Shown here piece after piece: positions 18,583 to 28,277 of a stretch of DNA of 64,000 nucleotides. The translations under genes were made by a program, and so were the position numbers. This stretch comes from CBDHFQ01 sp965262565 (GTDB lineage Bacteria; Bacteroidota; Bacteroidia; J057): assembly GCA_965262565.1 (NCBI GenBank), contig CBDHFQ010000025.1:142217-206216 (forward strand), in the 5' to 3' direction. Under the pieces are notes generated by a model. That model did not search any database and was not told the origin of the DNA. It worked only from the letters and a program-made list of their open reading frames with translations. The stretch's first letter is position 1. Each line of letters starts with the position of its first letter.

Positions 18583-18827
18583 TGGTGTATTGGGTTAATT
18601 TCGATTGAAGAGGATAGCACATAATTCTTTAAAATATACATTTCTTAATGAAAATAAGCATTTTATTCCTTCAGTCTAAAGGATTTTAAGGAATTGTCAA
18701 GAGTGGAATTTCGCCTTTTTACAGCTACATATTGATGTTAAAAGTTAGCAAAATACTATTCTACTTAGAATACTCATTGTTTCTATGCTGTCCTTTGAGT
18801 AAATTAAAGAATATAATCGCAGCAGAT

Positions 18828-19487
18828 ATGAATAAATCTGATACAGTATTGGGGTATAACTGGGCGGATACATTCTACCCACAATCAGATGGAAAACCAT
18901 TGGCAGAAAATACTTGGCAATTAAAATGGATCGTACTACTATTCAATAATCTAGAAATATTGTTGGATGGGAAGATGGCATTTGTAGCTGCTGATCTATT
19001 TTGGTATCCGGTAGAGGGAAAAAATAAAATTGTCATCACACCAGATGTACTCATTGCTTTAGGTAGGCCTTCTGTGGATCGTCCTTCTTATCAGCAGTGG
19101 AAGGAAGATGATGTGGCTCCTCAAGTAGTGTTTGAGGTAATATCACCTTCAAATACGACGAATGAGATGCGTAAAAAATTGGACTTTTATGAAATGTATG
19201 GAGTGCAGGAATACATCGTGATTGATCCTGAAAAAAACAATAAAGAGGATTTTGAGGTGTGGGAAAGGAGGGCAAACAAATTGGTTAGATCACCTTTGTC
19301 CAATATTGATTGGCAAAGTTCTCTGTTAGGAATTAGGCTGAAAAAAGAAGGCGAAAGTGTCAAAGTATATCATCCTGATGGCACAGTATTTAAATCGGGA
19401 AAGGAATTAAATCAAGAAGCTGCTTTGAAGGAGGAAGAGATCCAACGACTCAAAGCCAAATTGAAAGCAGCAGGATTGGAAGATTGA
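18828..19487 (+). CDS. Uma2 family (DUF820) putative PD-(D/E)XK nuclease
   Basis: From the ATG at 18828 the protein has 219 residues; an upstream ATG at 18732 adds 32 hydrophobic residues unlike the family, so the inner start is preferred. The restriction-like core shows ITPDVLIALGR (metal Asp), PQVVFEVISPSN (Glu and strand) and QEYIVIDPEK. The C-terminus is a charged coiled coil (ALKEEEIQRLKAKLKAAG). Uma2 genes are abundant in Cyanobacteria and gliding Bacteroidota and their role is unclear. It lies alone on the plus strand between two minus-strand operons. A decayed paralogue is at 28.3 kb. Confidence 0.85.
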   Translation: MNKSDTVLGYNWADTFYPQSDGKPLAENTWQLKWIVLLFNNLEILLDGKMAFVAADLFWYPVEGKNKIVITPDVLIALGRPSVDRPSYQQWKEDDVAPQVVFEVISPSNTTNEMRKKLDFYEMYGVQEYIVIDPEKNNKEDFEVWERRANKLVRSPLSNIDWQSSLLGIRLKKEGESVKVYHPDGTVFKSGKELNQEAALKEEEIQRLKAKLKAAGLED

Positions 19488-19513
19488 ATGCTTATAGGGT
19501 TTATATATTTCTG

Positions 19514-20965
19514 TTAAATCAACTCCTCCATCTTAACTTTTTCATCCTCTTTTTTATACAACGAGTGGGCATTTACGTAAAGACCAATTCCTAAAGCTCC
19601 TAAAATAACCAACAAACATAAGTCCAGTCTTACATTAAACAATTGAGTTGGCATCCATGACATATTAAACTGTGCCAATAGGAACATTCCCATTCCTACA
19701 GCTGTCAATATAGGGAGGATATGGGCAGAGGACTGGTAGGTTGGAGCAAAAATGGCGTACAAAATCATTGGAGCCATTAATGCGGTACCTGCAAAGCTGG
19801 TTCTGGCTAATAGCACTAATTGATCAGAGCTATAAAGGGAAAAAATTAATGCTAGTAAGGCGAAAAAGCCTATAGCTACCCGGGTGATAGTTAGTAAACG
19901 ATGATCTTCTCCTTTCATCAAAGATCGCAATTCAGAACCCAGAGCAAATAATTGAGAGTCTGCAGTAGAGATAGCGGCAGCGATAAGACCGATGATGACG
20001 ATAGCTGCTAAAACGGGAGGTTGATCTCTGACTAGTGCGTTCTCCAGAAATTCAGCAGTAGGCACATTGGCATAAAATAACGCACCATACATTCCAATAA
20101 ATAGGGTAGGGAGGATCACCAGAATAGCAAAAACGCCTAATCCTATCGCCATCCGAAATAAAGAGCGAGTATCTTTCATGATAGCAATCCTCGTAGACAC
20201 TTGCGGCTGTGTGTAGGGAATGACTGAAATGGCAATGGCGGAAGCCACCAAAAATTGGAAAGAAAATAATCCCTTAGGGCCAGGAGTGGATAACAGTGCG
20301 GGCTCTTTCGCTTCTACACGTTGGAACATTGAGGACAAGCCATCCATGTCTATCAGACAATTAGCACCTATGACCCAAATAGCGATGAGTAATAAAATGC
20401 CCTGAAGCACATCGCTATATATAATCGCTTTTAATCCTCCTGTTTCGCTATATACCACCATCAGCACGACCATTCCGATGGCCCAACCTGCTACGGGAAG
20501 AACTTCAGGAAATACGGCATGAAGAAAAATAGCTACCCCTCTAATTTGTATGGCTACATAAGGAATTAAAAAGATGAATGCCCCGATAAAGGTGAGATAA
20601 GCAGCAAAAGGCATTCTATACAGCCTGCCGATCCATCCTGCCATTCCCTGAAATTCCTGATCCTTGGCTTGTTGACGAACAAAATATCCAATCGTTATAA
20701 TCCCAAATACCATCATAATGTCAGCGATGGCTAGAAATATCCAAGCGCCGACTCCGTGGGTCCTAAAGAAGTCTGGCATGCCCAACAAGGTGAACGTACT
20801 AAACAAAGTGGCTGCAAAGGTAAATATTCCCAGCGTTGCCCCCAGATTAGCTCCCGCAAATAAATATCCAGTAGTAGTTTTTTCTGACTGCTTCCTCGCT
20901 CTGGTAGCGAAGATATAAAGGCAACCAACATAGAAGATTCCGGTGATGACAAGGGCGGTAATCAT
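19514..20965 (-). CDS. Sodium:solute symporter (SSS family)
   Basis: The protein has 483 residues and about 13 hydrophobic helices. LGIFTFAATLFSTFTLLGMPDFFRTHG is the second-helix region near the start; GLIAAAISTADSQLFALGSEL is the classical SSS signature with the Na2-site Ser/Thr pair. It imports a solute with Na+, probably a sugar, sugar acid or other organic acid given the neighbours. Its start codon overlaps the stop of the small membrane protein gene upstream (ATGA type), so the two are translationally coupled. It ends 26 bases from the convergent Uma2 gene. Confidence 0.93.
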   Translation of the reverse strand: MITALVITGIFYVGCLYIFATRARKQSEKTTTGYLFAGANLGATLGIFTFAATLFSTFTLLGMPDFFRTHGVGAWIFLAIADIMMVFGIITIGYFVRQQAKDQEFQGMAGWIGRLYRMPFAAYLTFIGAFIFLIPYVAIQIRGVAIFLHAVFPEVLPVAGWAIGMVVLMVVYSETGGLKAIIYSDVLQGILLLIAIWVIGANCLIDMDGLSSMFQRVEAKEPALLSTPGPKGLFSFQFLVASAIAISVIPYTQPQVSTRIAIMKDTRSLFRMAIGLGVFAILVILPTLFIGMYGALFYANVPTAEFLENALVRDQPPVLAAIVIIGLIAAAISTADSQLFALGSELRSLMKGEDHRLLTITRVAIGFFALLALIFSLYSSDQLVLLARTSFAGTALMAPMILYAIFAPTYQSSAHILPILTAVGMGMFLLAQFNMSWMPTQLFNVRLDLCLLVILGALGIGLYVNAHSLYKKEDEKVKMEELI

Positions 20966-21183
20966 GGAGTATTCTTTTTATTAGCGGGGTGGAAATAAAT
21001 GGCGAATACAGTGAGTAACAGGAACAATACACTCATCAAAAATCCCATCCACATAGTGTAGGGAATGTGAAATAAGGTAGGTTCAAATACGCCATTTGGA
21101 ATAACGATGGGAGAAAAGCTAAGAATAATTAGGAAGCATCCCAATATAATACAGGCGATCCAGCCGAATTGCTTTTGCTTCAT
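20962..21183 (-). CDS. Small two-helix membrane protein, partner of the symporter
   Basis: The protein has 73 residues and two hydrophobic segments (about 8-30 and 43-65): GWIACIILGCFLIILSFSPIV and MWMGFLMSVLFLLLTVFAIYF. The position, size and overlap of its stop with the symporter start are those of the small DUF3311/DUF997-like proteins often encoded directly before SSS transporters. Its function is unknown; it may help fold or regulate the symporter. Confidence 0.8.
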   Translation of the reverse strand: MKQKQFGWIACIILGCFLIILSFSPIVIPNGVFEPTLFHIPYTMWMGFLMSVLFLLLTVFAIYFHPANKKNTP

Positions 21184-21219
21184 GACGAGTGTATTAGTAT
21201 TAGTTTTTAGATAAGTTAA

Positions 21220-22011
21220 CTATAATCTCGGGATAGTCAATCCACCATCCACCATGATTACCTGGCCCGTAGAATAAGGAAAATCTCCTCTTACTAAAGC
21301 TGCTACTGCTTTTCCTATATCTTCTGGATAGCCCCATCTTTTCTGTAAAGTCAGCCCATTTTCAATCAAATGATCATATTTTTCTTTGACCACAGAAGTC
21401 ATATCGGTCATCGTAATTCCTGGACGCACTTCATAGACAGGAATGTGCTCTTCCCCTAATCTGGCTGCAAATAATTGTGTCATCATGCTCATCCCGGACT
21501 TGGATAAACAATACTCTCCTCGATTGTAAGAAGCGACGGTGGCGGATATAGAGGAAATATTGATAATGAAGGCAGGGAATTCTGGAGCTACAGATTTTTG
21601 TTGTATGAGCCAATGAGCCACAGCTTGGGTAAGAAAAAAAGGTCCCTTTAAGTTAATATCCATCACTCGCTCATAACTTTCTTCCGTAGTCTCTAAAATA
21701 TCCAAGCGTTGTTTAGGAGCTACTCCGGCATTGTTAATAAGTGCATTTAGGCTTCCCATTTCCTCTGTTAGTTGGGTCAACATCTTCTGTCGATCTTCTT
21801 CCAACGCTACATTCCCCTGACAATATAAGATTCGCTGGCCTTCCTTCTGGCTAAGCGCAGCTAGTTGGTCCAACACTTCCTCTACTGCTTCTTTCGGTCT
21901 TACCCCATTAATCGCCACATCCCAACCCTCTTTGATGAGTTGGATAGCTATTCCCAATCCTATCCCTCTACTTCCTCCAGTGATAAGTGCAACTTTATTG
22001 GTACTACTCAT
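21220..22011 (-). CDS. SDR family oxidoreductase (3-ketoacyl-ACP-reductase-like)
   Basis: The protein has 263 residues, the classical SDR length. The cofactor motif is ALITGGSRGIGLGIA, NNAGVAP follows, and the catalytic residues sit in INISSISATVASYNRGEYCLSKSGM (Ser, Tyr and Lys as YxxxK). The end MVDGGLTIPRL is typical. FabG-like SDRs next to Gfo/Idh/MocA dehydrogenases and sugar transporters usually oxidise or reduce sugar acids or ketoses; that is inferred here from context. The upstream gene ends 10 bases before its start. Confidence 0.92.
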   Translation of the reverse strand: MSSTNKVALITGGSRGIGLGIAIQLIKEGWDVAINGVRPKEAVEEVLDQLAALSQKEGQRILYCQGNVALEEDRQKMLTQLTEEMGSLNALINNAGVAPKQRLDILETTEESYERVMDINLKGPFFLTQAVAHWLIQQKSVAPEFPAFIINISSISATVASYNRGEYCLSKSGMSMMTQLFAARLGEEHIPVYEVRPGITMTDMTSVVKEKYDHLIENGLTLQKRWGYPEDIGKAVAALVRGDFPYSTGQVIMVDGGLTIPRL

Positions 22012-22021
22012 TTTTTTCTTT

Positions 22022-23212
22022 TTATGCCAATGATTCTACGTCCAGCCAACATCCCTTTTGCCAACTCTCAATTCCCTTTTCTGCCAGTTGAACTCCTTTT
22101 GCCCCTTCCAGAAGGTCCCAGGGAAAAGGTTGATTCAGCACCACGTGTTTTAAGTATAGTTCCCACTGAGCTTTGAAGGCATTGTCATAGGGTTCTTGAG
22201 CTGGAACTTTGGCCCAATCATCAAAGTATCGAATGGGTTGTTCTACATCTGGATTCCAGACAGGTTTGGGAGTATTTCCATAGTGTTGGATATAGCATTC
22301 GCGTAAGCCAGCCACCGCCGAACCTTTCGTTCCATCCACTTGGAGGGTCAACAAATCATCTCTTCGAACACGTACGGTCCAGGAAGAATTGATATGAGCG
22401 ATAATGTTATTTTCTAATTTAAAGGTAGCATATGCAGCATCATCAGCGGTACAGACATAGGGGTTTCCCTGTTCATCTATTCGTTCTTTAATATGCGTGG
22501 CACCTGTACATGAGACAGATAGTACTTTGCCAAATAGATTGTCTAAGACATAGCGCCAATGACAAAGCATATCTACGATGATTCCTCCATCATCTTCTTT
22601 GCGATAATTCCAGGAAGGTCGCTGGGCAGGAATAGAATGCCCTTCAAATACCCAATACCCAAATTCCCCTCTTACAGACAAAATGTCCCCAAAGAAACCA
22701 CTCTCTTTTAATCGCTTCAGTTTTAGCATGCCCGGAAGCCATAATTTATCCTGAACCACCCCATGAATAATCCCCGCTTTTTGGCATAAATGATAAAGCT
22801 CCATGGCTTGTTGGGTATCCACTGCACATGGTTTTTCGCAGTACACATGTTTCCCTGCTGCTACGGCTGCTTTCACTGCATCATACCTTCTGCCTGTAGT
22901 CTGGGCATCAAAATAAATCTGGTAGGCGCTATCTGCCAGGGCCTCTTCCACATTAGTCGTGTACTTTTGGACGCCCGATAATTCCACCAGCTTTTCTAGT
23001 TTAGCAGGATTTCTTCCCACCAGAATAGGATCTGGCATAATCACTTCATTGGCATTCAGCCTAACGCCTCCCTGGCGAATAATTTCCACAATAGATCGCA
23101 TCAGATGTTGATTCGTTCCCATGCGGCCAGTCACACCATTCATGATGACGCCTATCTTGTGAATATGAGCGTGAGTGTCTTTTGAAGTAGTAGTTGATGT
23201 GTTAGTGCTCAT
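22022..23212 (-). CDS. Gfo/Idh/MocA family oxidoreductase
   Basis: The protein has 396 residues. The Rossmann domain begins at IGVIMNGVTGRMGTNQHL, with the cofactor-proximal motif AAGKHVYCEKPCAVDTQQAME (the EKP lysine). The C-terminal substrate domain contains DDGGIIVDMLCHWRYVLDNLFG, which holds the conserved Asp/His pair. Such enzymes oxidise sugars, inositols or sugar acids with NAD(P)+. It is the first gene of the run that includes the SDR and the symporter, supporting a sugar-catabolic role. Confidence 0.93.
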   Translation of the reverse strand: MSTNTSTTTSKDTHAHIHKIGVIMNGVTGRMGTNQHLMRSIVEIIRQGGVRLNANEVIMPDPILVGRNPAKLEKLVELSGVQKYTTNVEEALADSAYQIYFDAQTTGRRYDAVKAAVAAGKHVYCEKPCAVDTQQAMELYHLCQKAGIIHGVVQDKLWLPGMLKLKRLKESGFFGDILSVRGEFGYWVFEGHSIPAQRPSWNYRKEDDGGIIVDMLCHWRYVLDNLFGKVLSVSCTGATHIKERIDEQGNPYVCTADDAAYATFKLENNIIAHINSSWTVRVRRDDLLTLQVDGTKGSAVAGLRECYIQHYGNTPKPVWNPDVEQPIRYFDDWAKVPAQEPYDNAFKAQWELYLKHVVLNQPFPWDLLEGAKGVQLAEKGIESWQKGCWLDVESLA

Positions 23213-23524
23213 TCGTTGATAATCCCGTTTTTATTAATGAAAAGTAAAGGTCAGAAATTACAGACTTCTGCTTAAGAGTTCAAGTAAAACGAATCATATC
23301 CTCTGTTTTAATAGGCGCCTCTACATTGTTTTAGGGTTGTCTTCCATTTTGATGCTACTAACACATTTGTTGATAAGGAGAGTGATAACTTCTATTTGAA
23401 GGTATTCATATTGATATAACCATCAAAAACGCACTTAATTATGAAAGTATTACTCCATATTACCCTGTTATTCATCACTTTTCGTTCCGATTTCATGGAA
23501 GCCAAGGGATTCTTCCTTCCCATG
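23213..23524. other. Intergenic region without a supported gene
   Basis: It probably contains the promoter of the Gfo/Idh-SDR-symporter operon near 23220-23300 and the 3' end of the TonB receptor transcript. A 37-codon plus-strand frame from 23441 overlaps the receptor gene and was not accepted. Confidence 0.5.
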
Positions 23525-25978
23525 TCAACGCACTCTTTTTTGTTCTTCTGCTGAACCTCCCAATCTTCTCGTAGCCTTTTCCATAGAAGGCTTACCTAAT
23601 TTCTTTGTATAAGTTAGTCGTATAAGAGTAGGATCCCATACATAATCCCAACTGGCAAAAATATCATTTTCGGGGATGTTTCTTTTCACCTCCCAGCGAT
23701 TGGTCCAGAAAGCATCTTCCACGCCTAGAGTAAGTGATTCCATACCTTTATTCCATGTCTTTTGGATCCCTAGATTAAACGTGCCATAAGGTTCTATCAC
23801 ATAAGCACGAAAAAAGCGCTTAGCATAGAAATTACCTGATACCTCTAAAGCCATATCTTCAGCTAACTGAATACGGTGCTGAGAACTCAGTTGGAATGTC
23901 CAAAGTTGATCTTCAAGAGGAAAGCCTAAATGATCGCTAGCTAATGTTTGATACATGAGAGATAAGCTATTTTGGGATGACCAATTAGAGGTGATATCCA
24001 AGGGGGCATTCCAGGTCAATGTATACAATGTAAAAAGATCCAGATTTTCAGGTCGATATAAAAATTGCTGCGTTCCTTCGATCTTAATAGGTTGAAATCC
24101 TACGATAGCGTCTTTTTGCCTGCTGTATTCAAAACTAAAGTTATGATGATGAAGATTTAATTGTAATTTAAGTACATCGCCAAAAGAAGGGAGTAAGGCT
24201 GTATTACCTGTGGACAACAAATTGGCATCCATAAATAAGACAAAAGGAGCTAAGTTATTAAAGGTCGGACGGGTAATTCTTCGATTATAGGCGAATGATA
24301 GTCTCAATTCAGGCCGGAATTCATGTGAGATTTGGAAATTTGGGAGGAGGTTTCCATAAGATCTTCTGACCATGGCTTCGCCTTGTGAATTCTGAAGTAA
24401 TGATTCTGTATGTTCATATCTAATACCCAAAGACAATTTAGTCAAAGAGTCAAGTTGAGTTTGCACATTAGCATATCCTGCCCATACATCTTCACTTAGA
24501 TGAGTACTTTCTAAGCCTACAATAAAAATCTCTGCGGTAGTGTCTGCGGTAAAGCTCACATCATTGGTAAATTCGGAAATACTTGATTTTATCCCTAAAT
24601 CTATATTCCAATGTTCTTTTAAGGTCGTTTGATAATCCACTTTTCCCACCATAATATTAATAGGAGTCTCCTTACTCACTGACCACTGCGGGAAAGGAGA
24701 AGGATTAGTGGCCAATGATTCAGAAATGAGTTGATAGTCGGAGGGATTTCGGTGATGGTAATAGAGGTAATCCCAATCGATCTGAAGTTGGCTGCTGGTA
24801 CTAAATTGATGCGTGAAAAAAAAGTTTCCCATGAAGTGATTCCAGTGGCTGGATTCTATAGTTTCCATTAGACTCGCACTTCTTTCTAAGTCAGGGCTAG
24901 ATCTTTCGGTGGTATTTGTTGCTTCTAAATCCCAAAAATTAATATATCCCCCTAAGATTCCCCCTATTATAGTTTTTTCATTAATAGAATAATCCAGGCT
25001 GAGGCGAGCATTATGGATATCTATTAGAGGATCTCTATCGCTTATGGTTCTTACCCGATGTGCTTGGGAGATAATCTCACGATCGTTGTCCCAAATATGG
25101 CGAGGATCCTTTCTTTGGAAACTATAATGGCCCAATAAATTCAACTTATCATTTCGATATTGAAAGGAAGTACTGAAACCTCCAGCATAACCCTGAATCG
25201 TTCCTATCCTTTCATCATTGCCTATATAATATCCTGCATTCAGAGAAATGTTTGCTGAGGCCCCATGTGTTTGATGATCTTTTAATATGATGTTAATGAC
25301 CCCTGCATTTCCTTCTGCATCGTATTGGGCTGGAGGGTTGTTGATAAGTTCAATCTTAGCAATGCTGGATGCAGGCATACTTTGGAGCATTTGAATGGCA
25401 GCATCTACAGGCATGCGACTGGTTTTTCCATTAATAGCTATTAACACACCTTCTTTTCCATTAATAGCTATGAATCCCAATTGTGAATTAATATTTACTC
25501 CGGGAGAGCGAGATAAAATATGAAGTGCATCACCTCCGACAGTCAGGATACTCTTTTCGACATTAATAATCAATTTGTCCTCTTGTTGAACATATAAAGG
25601 TTGAGTCGCATTAATTTCTACTTCTTCCAGACTAAATTGCTTTTCTTGAAGGGTAATATCCTCAAGTTGTCTTTGAAAAGGGCTTTCTTGAAGCGAGATA
25701 GGTGAAAGTCGATAAGATTGATATCCCGATAAATTGACTCTCAACTCATAAATGCCAACAGAAATGTCTTTCAATTGATAACTACCTTTTTCATCGCTCA
25801 ATGTTCCCTGAGCAAAAGAAGAATCTGATAATTGATAAAGAATGATATTGGCGTATTTCCCCTTTTCTCCACTTTCTAAGAAAACAGTTCCTTCGAGACT
25901 GAATTGGGCGTAAGTTATTAATGGGAATCCCCAAAGGGTTGTTGCTAGGGTAAATAAAAATAGATTTTTGAACTTCAT
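23525..25978 (-). CDS. TonB-dependent receptor-like outer-membrane beta-barrel protein
   Basis: The protein has 817 residues with a signal peptide. Residues about 25-105 are a carboxypeptidase-regulatory-like domain (FSLEGTVFLESGEKGKYANI and SVGIYELRVNLSGYQSY). A plug domain follows: ALHILSRSPGVNINSQLG and SIAKIELINNPPAQYDAEG, with the GVINIILK end. The rest is a barrel of the outer-membrane beta-barrel family (PF14905-like). It imports or binds an unknown ligand with TonB energy. A membrane-bound AraC-type regulator is encoded 182 bases upstream in the same direction and may control it. Confidence 0.9.
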   Translation of the reverse strand: MKFKNLFLFTLATTLWGFPLITYAQFSLEGTVFLESGEKGKYANIILYQLSDSSFAQGTLSDEKGSYQLKDISVGIYELRVNLSGYQSYRLSPISLQESPFQRQLEDITLQEKQFSLEEVEINATQPLYVQQEDKLIINVEKSILTVGGDALHILSRSPGVNINSQLGFIAINGKEGVLIAINGKTSRMPVDAAIQMLQSMPASSIAKIELINNPPAQYDAEGNAGVINIILKDHQTHGASANISLNAGYYIGNDERIGTIQGYAGGFSTSFQYRNDKLNLLGHYSFQRKDPRHIWDNDREIISQAHRVRTISDRDPLIDIHNARLSLDYSINEKTIIGGILGGYINFWDLEATNTTERSSPDLERSASLMETIESSHWNHFMGNFFFTHQFSTSSQLQIDWDYLYYHHRNPSDYQLISESLATNPSPFPQWSVSKETPINIMVGKVDYQTTLKEHWNIDLGIKSSISEFTNDVSFTADTTAEIFIVGLESTHLSEDVWAGYANVQTQLDSLTKLSLGIRYEHTESLLQNSQGEAMVRRSYGNLLPNFQISHEFRPELRLSFAYNRRITRPTFNNLAPFVLFMDANLLSTGNTALLPSFGDVLKLQLNLHHHNFSFEYSRQKDAIVGFQPIKIEGTQQFLYRPENLDLFTLYTLTWNAPLDITSNWSSQNSLSLMYQTLASDHLGFPLEDQLWTFQLSSQHRIQLAEDMALEVSGNFYAKRFFRAYVIEPYGTFNLGIQKTWNKGMESLTLGVEDAFWTNRWEVKRNIPENDIFASWDYVWDPTLIRLTYTKKLGKPSMEKATRRLGGSAEEQKRVR

Positions 25979-26160
25979 TGTGTGATAAATTTGATCTCGA
26001 TGCTAAAGTGGATAATTAGTCGAGATACTACCTATCAATGAGGTTGTGAGGTCTTAAAGCTTTTTTTTATTATTTGTGAATGGGTTGCAAGGATGTTGCA
26101 GGGGCATTAAATTATGTTGTATAATGTGCAAAATGGGGCTTAAGTAGGGAGTATAGAGAT

Positions 26161-28122
26161 CTACTCCACTATCGAGAATCCTACCTGATTAAGTAGCGTT
26201 TGAAATCTTGCTTCATCATGTAAGGGAAGGAATTGAGGCTCTGAAGTAAGCCATGGAATTTCCATTTCATGATCTTTCACTGCAATTTCAAGCCAATTCA
26301 AAGAGGCTGATGAGTTTCCTAAAGCAGCATAAATAACAGCAATAAAGAATCCTTTAGAGCCAGCGTTGGACTTAAGTCTTTCACGCTCGAGTTCTTGGAT
26401 CAGATTTAAAGCTAGTGCTTGTTGACCATTTTTAGCATAAGCTGCTCCTAGCCAACCCAAAATTCTAGGATATCTAATATTTTCAAGGTCAAAAATATGG
26501 TGAAAAACTTCTATAGCTTCCTGATATTGATGAGTATTTAGCAACAAGAAACCATAAGAATCCAGTAAGAGATAATTGTTGAAAATCTTCAATCGAGATT
26601 CAGCTACTGATTGTGCCTTTGCATATTGACCCGTATAGAACAGTCCTAAAATCATTCGGGTATTAGGATAGTATGGGTGTACTTTTTCGAGTCTTTCAGC
26701 AATTTCGAGTCCTTTTCTATGTTGTCCACTAAAGTGCAAGTAATCAGCATAAATGGCTAATGCATCAGGGTTGTCATTGATAATAGCCTTTTGGTAAAAA
26801 AGTTCTGCTTTTCCAAAATCCCAATCATGATATAAATAATAATAGCCCAAGTATAAATGTGCCTCTGGTAATTGGGGATCTATGCTGAGTGTCAGATCAA
26901 TACAATGTTTAGCTAGTCTTAGGGATTCTAGTGCAGAAAGTTCCGCCCCGAATATAGAACCTTGAGCTAAGTAAGTTGCAGCTAAATAGGCGTGAGCTAG
27001 CGCAAATTGTGGATCTAAGGAAATAGCCTTTGTTAAGTATTCATTAGCTAACCGATTTCTAGTTCTGGTATAGGTGCGGTATTCATAAATTCCTCTTAAA
27101 TAAAGATCATAAGCTTCTGGGCTAGTAGTATAAGCTTGATTCAATTGCTGTTGCTCATCAGAAGAGAGTTTGGCCTGGAGAATTTCAACGATGTTAGCTG
27201 CTATCTCATTTTGAATTTGAAAAATATCCTTAAACTGATGGTCAAAATTGCGAGCCCATATTTGATTATTTTTTATGGCGTCCACTAATCGAACCTCAAT
27301 CCGGACATCATTATTTACCCTTTGGATACTTCCTTCTAAATGATAAGTGGTACCTAGTATTTCCGCAACTTCTTTAGGGTTCATCTGATCCTTGACCAAG
27401 AAACTTACGGATGAGCGAGGCACCATTGTTAAGTCTTCAATTCCAGATAATTGACGAGTGATGGCATCTACTATCCCCTCGGCAAAGTATTGATTATCCT
27501 GATTTGCACTTAAATTCTTAAAGGGAAAAACTGCAATGGATTTTTCTCCTTGCTTGGGAAGCGTATGATGAGTTGATATCTTTTGAAGGATTAAGATAAT
27601 AATGATAATTGATACAATGCTTATTGCTCCCAAGCCTAACAACTTCTGATATATCTTTGATGGATAGAGGGTGTTTGTTGAGGATGGGGCTTTAGAAATT
27701 GGAAACTCAGTTATATGATTTTTTGCTTCACTGGGAGGATAGCCATAATATTCATGGAAGCACTTACTGAAGTAGCTAGGACTTCCAAAACCCACTCTGG
27801 CAGAAACTTCTGAAGCAGTTAGATCGGAATTTTGGAGCAGTTTAAAAGATTGTTCAAGGCGACATTCCCGAATGTACTGACTAATAGATTTACCATTTAC
27901 TTCTTTTAGTTTACGATGCAGGTGAGAGCGACTCATTCCCATCTCTCGAGCTAAATGCTCTACTCCAAATTGTTCATTTTGGAGATTTTGAAGGATGAGT
28001 TCTTTTAGCTTAGCCAATAATACATCCCCGGAATTTGAAGATTTACGTGGGTTTTTAGAAAACTTTTGATTGGTAGTTATTTCTTCCATTGATAGTGCGG
28101 TACAGGGAATGAGTTGGATCAA
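26161..28122 (-). CDS. Membrane-anchored AraC-type regulator with TolB-like and TPR domains
   Basis: The protein has 653 residues; a start at Met12 (28089) is also reasonable. Residues about 30-135 are an AraC HTH domain (HLAREMGMSRSHLHRKL and VGFGSPSYFSKCFHEYYGYPP). A single membrane helix follows near 165-187 (ISIVSIIIIILILQ). The exported part has a FlgO/TolB-like domain (KSIAVFPFKNLSANQDNQYF, GTTYHLEGSIQRVNNDVRIE) and then TPR repeats to the C-terminus. This layout passes an outside signal to a DNA-binding domain in one chain. The TonB receptor downstream is a candidate target. Confidence 0.9.
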   Translation of the reverse strand: MIQLIPCTALSMEEITTNQKFSKNPRKSSNSGDVLLAKLKELILQNLQNEQFGVEHLAREMGMSRSHLHRKLKEVNGKSISQYIRECRLEQSFKLLQNSDLTASEVSARVGFGSPSYFSKCFHEYYGYPPSEAKNHITEFPISKAPSSTNTLYPSKIYQKLLGLGAISIVSIIIIILILQKISTHHTLPKQGEKSIAVFPFKNLSANQDNQYFAEGIVDAITRQLSGIEDLTMVPRSSVSFLVKDQMNPKEVAEILGTTYHLEGSIQRVNNDVRIEVRLVDAIKNNQIWARNFDHQFKDIFQIQNEIAANIVEILQAKLSSDEQQQLNQAYTTSPEAYDLYLRGIYEYRTYTRTRNRLANEYLTKAISLDPQFALAHAYLAATYLAQGSIFGAELSALESLRLAKHCIDLTLSIDPQLPEAHLYLGYYYLYHDWDFGKAELFYQKAIINDNPDALAIYADYLHFSGQHRKGLEIAERLEKVHPYYPNTRMILGLFYTGQYAKAQSVAESRLKIFNNYLLLDSYGFLLLNTHQYQEAIEVFHHIFDLENIRYPRILGWLGAAYAKNGQQALALNLIQELERERLKSNAGSKGFFIAVIYAALGNSSASLNWLEIAVKDHEMEIPWLTSEPQFLPLHDEARFQTLLNQVGFSIVE

Positions 28123-28277
28123 TTAATCTATTTATTTAAGAAAATAGACCAAATTTGTTGCTTCGATGCTGCACAAAAATAAAAATAATGGCATATCCAT
28201 GCTTCGGGTAAAGCATACAGTAAAGCTAAGATAGAACAATACAGGATAGCTTAGTATAGATATATTCACTAAAAAAA

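Noticed and set aside
23441..23554. 37-codon plus-strand frame with a signal-like start
   Set aside because: It overlaps the 3' end of the TonB receptor gene on the other strand and has no homology.
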